Source: SHWC01 sp945902735
Lineage (GTDB): Bacteria; Pseudomonadota; Alphaproteobacteria; UBA828
DNA length: 64,000 nucleotides
Assembly (NCBI GenBank): GCA_945902735.1
Contig: CAMDNF010000003.1
Span: 8,550 to 72,549, forward strand
Reading direction: 5' to 3'
Shown: positions 59,864-64,000 of the stretch, piece by piece
Position numbering within the stretch: position 1 is the stretch's first letter
Layout of the letters: each line of letters begins with the position of its first letter
Translations under genes and position numbers: made by a program
The notes under the pieces: model-generated
Seen by the model: only the letters and a program-made list of their open reading frames with translations
Databases searched by the model: none
What the model was told of the DNA's origin: nothing

Positions 59864-59937
59864 ACCGGCCATCGCGCCGAGCCTGGAGAAGGTCCGGCGC
59901 CAGCCCTCTCGTCTGGCCGGCGCGGCGCACCCGGAAC

Positions 59938-59950
59938 GGCGGTAGCGTGG
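59938..59950 (+). promoter_or_regulatory. ops-like pause element (RfaH recruitment site)
   Basis: The plus-strand sequence GGCGGTAGCGTGG includes GGCGGTAGCGTG, identical to the enterobacterial ops/JUMPstart core at which RfaH loads onto paused RNA polymerase. It lies in the untranslated leader, about 70 bases after the candidate promoter and 216 bases before the first gene of the coupled plus-strand operon. The RfaH-like gene at 52759 is in the same locus. The upstream half of JUMPstart is not conserved. Confidence 0.65.
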
Positions 59951-60165
59951 CCAAATTCGGCCGTTTTCCGCGCTTTCGCCTTCATTCATGCCCAAAACCC
60001 GCAACCACATCATCCACGATAGTCCCGACCATAGTGATGCGTTGGGCGAACCCAATCAGCGCGCCAATTATCGAACAGCAACGGGCTTTTCCGAGACAGC
60101 CGGGCTGACCGCTCAATTTGAAGGTCGGGAACGCCGTTCGGGCAGGCCGGAATAGGCCTCCGAGC

Positions 60166-61041
60166 ATGAATTCGGCAATTCTGCCGCCGAGCGAAATCGA
60201 CCGTTGGATCTTTACGGTCTCGCCGGGTCGAAGCGGGCAGGGCACGCTCGCCTCGTTTTTAGCGGCCCACGTCGAAGGGGCCTATGTCGCCTTCGAAGAG
60301 CCGCAGATCCGCCCCTTTTCGCCGGGTGCCCTTGGTGACATTGAACGGCATTTCAGGCGCCGCTTTATCGAAACTGATGAACTACTCGGCCGCGGCCGGG
60401 TGCTACGCGCCGATGCCGAAGGCAATCACGCCTATATTGATCGCATCGTGGCGCAACGGATGCGCACGATCGGCCGCCAAGCCCAACGAACCCGCGCGCA
60501 TATTTATATCGACGTCAATAGCCGCTTTGTCCGCGGTCTGTGTTGGGGCTTCACACGTGCCGTGCCGAGGTTTTCTCTCATTCGCCTTCTGCGTGATCCC
60601 GTGCTTGTGATGCGAAGCTACCTAAATCGAAGCAAAAATTTCGCCAGGGAGCATGTGTCCCCCGGCGCACCCAATAATCTCTTGCGGCTCGATCCAGCGG
60701 ATTTCGCCGCAGGCGAATTCTATTTGTGGGCCTGGTGCGAAAGCTATTTGCGCTGCGAGCGCCTCGCGGCACTACCGGGCGCGGATAAGGCCGTCGATCT
60801 TCGCACCGAGGCCCTGAACGACGCCGTGGCGATGAATCGCTTCATGGATGACCTTGGCGTGCCCCATCGGCTCGCGCAAATTCTGGCACCTAGCAACACG
60901 AATCTTGGGCAAGGCTATGGCGCGACCAACGTGTCGAAAGCTGATTTGCGTTTGTTTGAGCGTTTCCTCGGTCGCCTCACGCCGGCGATCCGTGGGCAAT
61001 TGCGCTATTTGGATCATTACCAACCACCTGTGATTGGCTAG
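60166..61041 (+). CDS. Sulfotransferase-like protein
   Basis: I use the ATG at 60166 (MNSAILPPSEIDRW, 291 residues). The N-terminal strand-loop RWIFTVSPGRSGQGTLASFL matches the 5'-phosphosulfate loop of PAPS-dependent sulfotransferases. The later FSLIRLLRDPVLVMRSYLNRSK matches the 3'-phosphate-binding strand-helix with its Arg-Asp-Pro. It probably sulfates a sugar of the surface glycan. Similarity beyond these two motifs is not evident. It is the first gene of the ops-led operon, with the FkbM gene starting nine bases after its stop. Confidence 0.75.
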   Translation: MNSAILPPSEIDRWIFTVSPGRSGQGTLASFLAAHVEGAYVAFEEPQIRPFSPGALGDIERHFRRRFIETDELLGRGRVLRADAEGNHAYIDRIVAQRMRTIGRQAQRTRAHIYIDVNSRFVRGLCWGFTRAVPRFSLIRLLRDPVLVMRSYLNRSKNFAREHVSPGAPNNLLRLDPADFAAGEFYLWAWCESYLRCERLAALPGADKAVDLRTEALNDAVAMNRFMDDLGVPHRLAQILAPSNTNLGQGYGATNVSKADLRLFERFLGRLTPAIRGQLRYLDHYQPPVIG

Positions 61042-61050
61042 GCCTCCGCC

Positions 61051-62031
61051 TTGAACACGCTCGGAATTCTCAAGGCTCGTGTTTTGGCCATCCATCCGGC
61101 GCGGCGGCGCGGCCATGCGGCGCTGATCGATCAATTGTCGCGTCTTGCACCGCGCCTCATCTTTGAAGCAGGTAGCGATCCTGTAGTCAGGCTTTCTGAC
61201 GAAGGCATGTCATTCACCGGCTTTTGGAGTGATGACGCGGCTCGCATACTTCACGCCTCAATGCCAGCTGAAATTCGTAAGGCAATTCCCGCACGCTATT
61301 TTCGCCTCGCCCGAGATGTGCTGACGCGTTTCATCTATCCCCATATGCGTCCTGACCTGAAGCCCGAGGGTTACGCGCCGGCGCAAATGATCGGCTTTCA
61401 TGGTCAACACAAGGATGCGATCGCCGACCTGGCTGATCCTTTCGCACGCGACAAACTGCTTGCCGCATTCCGCCCCAAACCCGGCGACATCATGCTTGAT
61501 GGCGGTGCCTTTGTCGGGTTCGGCGCGCTCGCGACGAGTCGAGCCATGCCGGGCGGTCGCATCATCGCGGTCGAGGCTGCGGGCGCCTGCTTCCGGCTTT
61601 TGAAAAAGAACATCGAGACCAATGGAGCATCGGAAACAATCGCCCCGGTTCACGCGGCGCTTTGGTCGACGCCGGGAGAGCGCACGTTGAAACGTGAGTT
61701 TGCCCAAGCGGCCAGCCTGATCGACGACGTGGTTCCCGAAGGCAAGGACGAAACCGTTGAGACCACGACCATTGATCATTTGGTCGAGCGTTTCAAACTG
61801 GAGCGGCTCGACATGCTGTCCCTAACAATCAATGGCGCTGAAATTGCGGCGCTTGATGGCGCGCGCCAAACCCTGCGCACATTGCGCCCGCGCATTAGGC
61901 TGGCGGGTTGGTATCAAGTCGATGGGCGGCCGATTGCGACCCAAGCGGCGCGTCGCCTTGAGGCCGCGGGCTATCAAGTATTTGTTGGGCCGCGCGGTAA
62001 CGTTCTCGGTCTTCCGATGGCGCGCCAATGA
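61051..62031 (+). CDS. FkbM family methyltransferase
   Basis: The 326-residue protein is FkbM-like: DIMLDGGAFVGFGALATSRAM (motif I region), RIIAVEAAGACFRLLKKNIETN, and TTIDHLVERFKLERLDMLSLTINGAE with the family-typical end of strands 4-5. FkbM proteins are O-methyltransferases, often acting on glycans. The N-terminal 120 residues are an extra domain. The start is TTG (no better codon nearby). Its TGA overlaps the ATG of the next gene (ATGA). Confidence 0.88.
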   Translation: MNTLGILKARVLAIHPARRRGHAALIDQLSRLAPRLIFEAGSDPVVRLSDEGMSFTGFWSDDAARILHASMPAEIRKAIPARYFRLARDVLTRFIYPHMRPDLKPEGYAPAQMIGFHGQHKDAIADLADPFARDKLLAAFRPKPGDIMLDGGAFVGFGALATSRAMPGGRIIAVEAAGACFRLLKKNIETNGASETIAPVHAALWSTPGERTLKREFAQAASLIDDVVPEGKDETVETTTIDHLVERFKLERLDMLSLTINGAEIAALDGARQTLRTLRPRIRLAGWYQVDGRPIATQAARRLEAAGYQVFVGPRGNVLGLPMARQ

Positions 62032-63866
62032 TCGGTCTGTTTGGTTCATTTCGGGCCACGCCCGATGCGCCGGTCGACCTTGCCCCCCTGGCACAACGCG
62101 TTCCACCGCTCTACGCCTGCGATGCACCGGATGGACGAGGTGCGGCCCTGGCCCGTGTCGGCCATGTGCTCGATCGAGCCAATAGCCGGGCCGCCGATGA
62201 TCGCTTCGACTGCGTCGTTTGTGGCGAGTTGTTCGATGCGGCGCCCTATCGCGGGCTCGAAAGCGCCAATAATTTCGCATCCATCATCCTAGCGCTCGCA
62301 CGCGACGGGCGGCTCAATCGCCTTGCCGAAGCGAATGCTCAATTCAGTGCCGCGCTCTATGATCGTCAACGCCACGTCCTGACGTTGATCACCGATCGCC
62401 TTTGTACGCACGCTCTGCATATATGGCGTCGTGGCGGGGATTTCGTTTTCGGAACGCAGCTTCACATCATGGTTGGCGATCCGCGCATTCCACGTGCGGT
62501 TGACTCTGCCGCGCTCGCGCAGCTTTTCACCATGCAGCGAACCTTCGGTAGCACGACACCGTTTCGCGATATCGTCGCTTTACCCGCGGGCGCATTGGTG
62601 TCGTTCGATGGCAGAACGGTCGAGGAGAAGCGCTATTGGGAAATGCGCTGGCGTCCCTCCGGCCTCAGCAAACGCGATACCGCCGACGCATTAGCCAGCG
62701 CACTTCGCCATGCAGCGGGCCGCCAATCGTCGGGTCGAATCGGCATGTTGCTGTCCGGCGGGCTCGATTCGCGCACGCTCCTCGCCGCCGCGCCAGCGCC
62801 AATGCCGTGCTTCACCACCGCAAGTTATGACAATCCGGAAATGGCTATCGCGCGCGAAACCGCCTTACGCCTTGGTGCCGAGCATTGCCCGATCATCTTC
62901 GACCCGGCCTCGATCCTTAGCTTTCACGACGATGCGGTGCGCGATTCGGGCGGCATGTACCCCGCCTCGACGCCCTTCGCCGCCATGATGCCCGTGATAT
63001 CGAGCGGTTGCGACATCGCGCTGAGCGGCCATGGTCTCGACTACACCCTACGTGGCTATTACATGCCAGCGCGCTTTCTCGATCTTGCCGGCTCACACAC
63101 CAGATTGCCCGCGCTCCGCCCCATCCCGCCGCGGCCGACCGGCGCCGATGTGATCGCCAATTTGCGCCAGGGCCCACCACGCGCCACGGTTGAGCGCATT
63201 GTGCGCCCCGAATGGCGGGCGGAATGGTGGCAGGGTCAAGCTCGTACGCTCGACCAAGTGTTGGCCCCTTGGCTCCAATCCGATGAGCCGCGCAATGCTT
63301 GGGACGCACTGATCCTTCACGCGGTCAGCAAGCACTACGCCTTCTGCGGCATGATGGCGGTCCGCGCCGCGACCGATTTGCGGCTGCCGGCGTTCGATAA
63401 CGAGGTGTTCGAGATCTACCTTGGGATGAAACCGGCCTGGCGTGTCGGCGCCCGCGTCATGCAACGCGCCGCTCAATTGATCAATCCCGCGATTGCCCGT
63501 TTGCCCAACGCCAATACCGGCTTTCGCGCCGACCTGCCTGGTTGGCTTGAGGTCGCCGGCCAATTGGGCCGGGGCGTGTTGCGCCGGCTCAACCTCATCA
63601 GCCGACCCGCGCGGCCAAGCGACGCGCATACCGCCGGCTCTTGGCAGAACTTTGGCGCGCTCTATCACCGCGATCCCGCCCACCGCGCGCGGTTGTTAGA
63701 GATTCGCGGCCGGCTCGACGCCTTGAGTTTCGGCGTATTGAACGCCGATGCGCTCGCCACTTGCATCGATGAGCAATTGGACGGCACCAAGAATCACCCC
63801 AAGCTGCTCCGTCAGCTCATGACACACGATGCCTGGGTACGCCTCTACGAGCCACGCGCCGCATGA
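62028..63866 (+). CDS. Asparagine synthase-like protein lacking the glutaminase cysteine
   Basis: The 612-residue protein has the two-domain layout of asparagine synthase B. The N-terminal Ntn half contains FSAALYDRQRHVLTLITDRLCTHALH, but the protein starts Met-Ile-Gly, so the nucleophilic Cys2 is absent. The synthetase half carries the PP-loop LLSGGLDSRTLL (S243-S248) and SGHGLDYTLRGYY. It should adenylate a carboxylate and use ammonia or another amine instead of glutamine, as in beta-lactam synthetase and many glycan-locus amidotransferases. It overlaps both neighbours by four bases. Confidence 0.88.
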   Translation: MIGLFGSFRATPDAPVDLAPLAQRVPPLYACDAPDGRGAALARVGHVLDRANSRAADDRFDCVVCGELFDAAPYRGLESANNFASIILALARDGRLNRLAEANAQFSAALYDRQRHVLTLITDRLCTHALHIWRRGGDFVFGTQLHIMVGDPRIPRAVDSAALAQLFTMQRTFGSTTPFRDIVALPAGALVSFDGRTVEEKRYWEMRWRPSGLSKRDTADALASALRHAAGRQSSGRIGMLLSGGLDSRTLLAAAPAPMPCFTTASYDNPEMAIARETALRLGAEHCPIIFDPASILSFHDDAVRDSGGMYPASTPFAAMMPVISSGCDIALSGHGLDYTLRGYYMPARFLDLAGSHTRLPALRPIPPRPTGADVIANLRQGPPRATVERIVRPEWRAEWWQGQARTLDQVLAPWLQSDEPRNAWDALILHAVSKHYAFCGMMAVRAATDLRLPAFDNEVFEIYLGMKPAWRVGARVMQRAAQLINPAIARLPNANTGFRADLPGWLEVAGQLGRGVLRRLNLISRPARPSDAHTAGSWQNFGALYHRDPAHRARLLEIRGRLDALSFGVLNADALATCIDEQLDGTKNHPKLLRQLMTHDAWVRLYEPRAA

Positions 63867-64000
63867 GCCATTCGTTTGCCTATCGCCTTTCCGTGGCGCC
63901 GGCGCTCTTGGCCTATCGTCCAGAAATCGAGCATGCGCTCGATTTTCTCGATCGCGCCCATGGCCTACGACGCCATGACGAAGCCGCGCGCGTTCTGCAT
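63863..64000 (+). CDS. Unknown protein, N-terminal fragment (fourth gene of the operon)
   Basis: The gene starts at ATG (63863), overlapping the stop of the asparagine synthase-like gene by four bases, and runs off the right edge. The visible 46 residues include PEIEHALDFLDRAHGLRRHDE. This is compatible with the start of the N-terminal domain found in some polysaccharide deacetylase-type proteins of glycan loci, but the fragment is too short to assign. It continues the coupled plus-strand operon. Confidence 0.55.
   Translation, partial: MSHSFAYRLSVAPALLAYRPEIEHALDFLDRAHGLRRHDEAARVLH

Noticed and set aside
59756..60055. Short minus-strand frame ending in a 34-residue protein-like stretch upstream of aepX
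   Set aside because: It has no ribosome-binding site or family; it overlaps the candidate promoter and the half-site cluster, so it is more likely regulatory DNA.
1..64000. CRISPR array, insertion sequence, prophage or integrase
   Set aside because: No regularly spaced direct repeats, transposase or phage-structural genes were seen in either strand.

Overview
The window is a gene-dense, GC-rich bacterial chromosome segment. It most resembles an alphaproteobacterium of the Rhodospirillales type. The evidence is the ftsK-lolA-xth neighbourhood, a roughly 1,600-residue NAD-glutamate dehydrogenase, a UbiH-type hydroxylase beside amidase and ammonium-transporter genes, two DUF1127 mini-proteins, and a CnoX-LON-Trm112-DUF971 block. 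No phage, insertion sequence or CRISPR array is visible. Three or four coding regions are broken by single-base length changes, three of them in homopolymer runs. That suggests residual sequencing indels (for example a metagenome assembly), although slippage or real decay cannot be excluded.

Region 1 (1-12.6 kb): the end of a peptide ABC importer operon is followed on the minus strand by a glycan block of one deacetylase-like protein, two MurG-like predicted glycosyltransferases, a histidine phosphatase and two GT4 glycosyltransferases. Divergent from it is an unusual ABC transporter fused to an ATPase domain that carries a large insertion of repeated Q-loop-like segments. It is followed by a stand-alone cyclic-nucleotide-binding protein, a small methyltransferase and, convergently, a class III adenylate cyclase with TPRs (frameshifted here). 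Together these suggest a cAMP-linked export or glycan system that I cannot match to a described one.

Region 2 (12.7-29.6 kb): housekeeping genes. These are exonuclease III, two DUF1127 proteins, a putrescine-type aminotransferase with a PuuD-like amidotransferase, LolA, FtsK, a cupin, a HicAB toxin-antitoxin pair with frameshifted hicA, an ammonium transporter with a sigma-54-like promoter, an amidase, a UbiH-type hydroxylase, cupin, DUF971, Trm112, LON-domain and CnoX-type proteins, a ProX-type editing protein and tRNA-Gly(GCC).

Region 3 (29.7-42.2 kb): a GST-like protein, mtnA overlapping a class II aldolase (probable methylthioribose-phosphate salvage through a DHAP-shunt route), a ribokinase, divergent NADP- and NAD-glutamate dehydrogenases, a secreted DUF4157-like protein and purH.

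Region 4 (42.2-64 kb): a large surface-polysaccharide locus. It has a WbpM/CapD-type dehydratase, a WbpL/WecA-type initiating transferase, an O-antigen ligase, a GT39-type membrane transferase, a methyltransferase-GT2 fusion, a carbamoyltransferase, several methyltransferases and an RfaH/NusG-like regulator. A phosphonate branch is also present (phosphonopyruvate decarboxylase, and PEP mutase fused to a nucleotidyltransferase), with two overlapping unknown genes between its members, one carrying a BFD-like 2Fe-2S cysteine motif. Divergent from PEP mutase is a coupled operon (sulfotransferase-like, FkbM methyltransferase, asparagine-synthase-like, unknown). Its untranslated leader contains an exact match to the enterobacterial ops pause element recognised by RfaH. 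The locus appears to make a glycan decorated with phosphonate, carbamoyl, methyl and perhaps sulfate groups, with RfaH-type antitermination.
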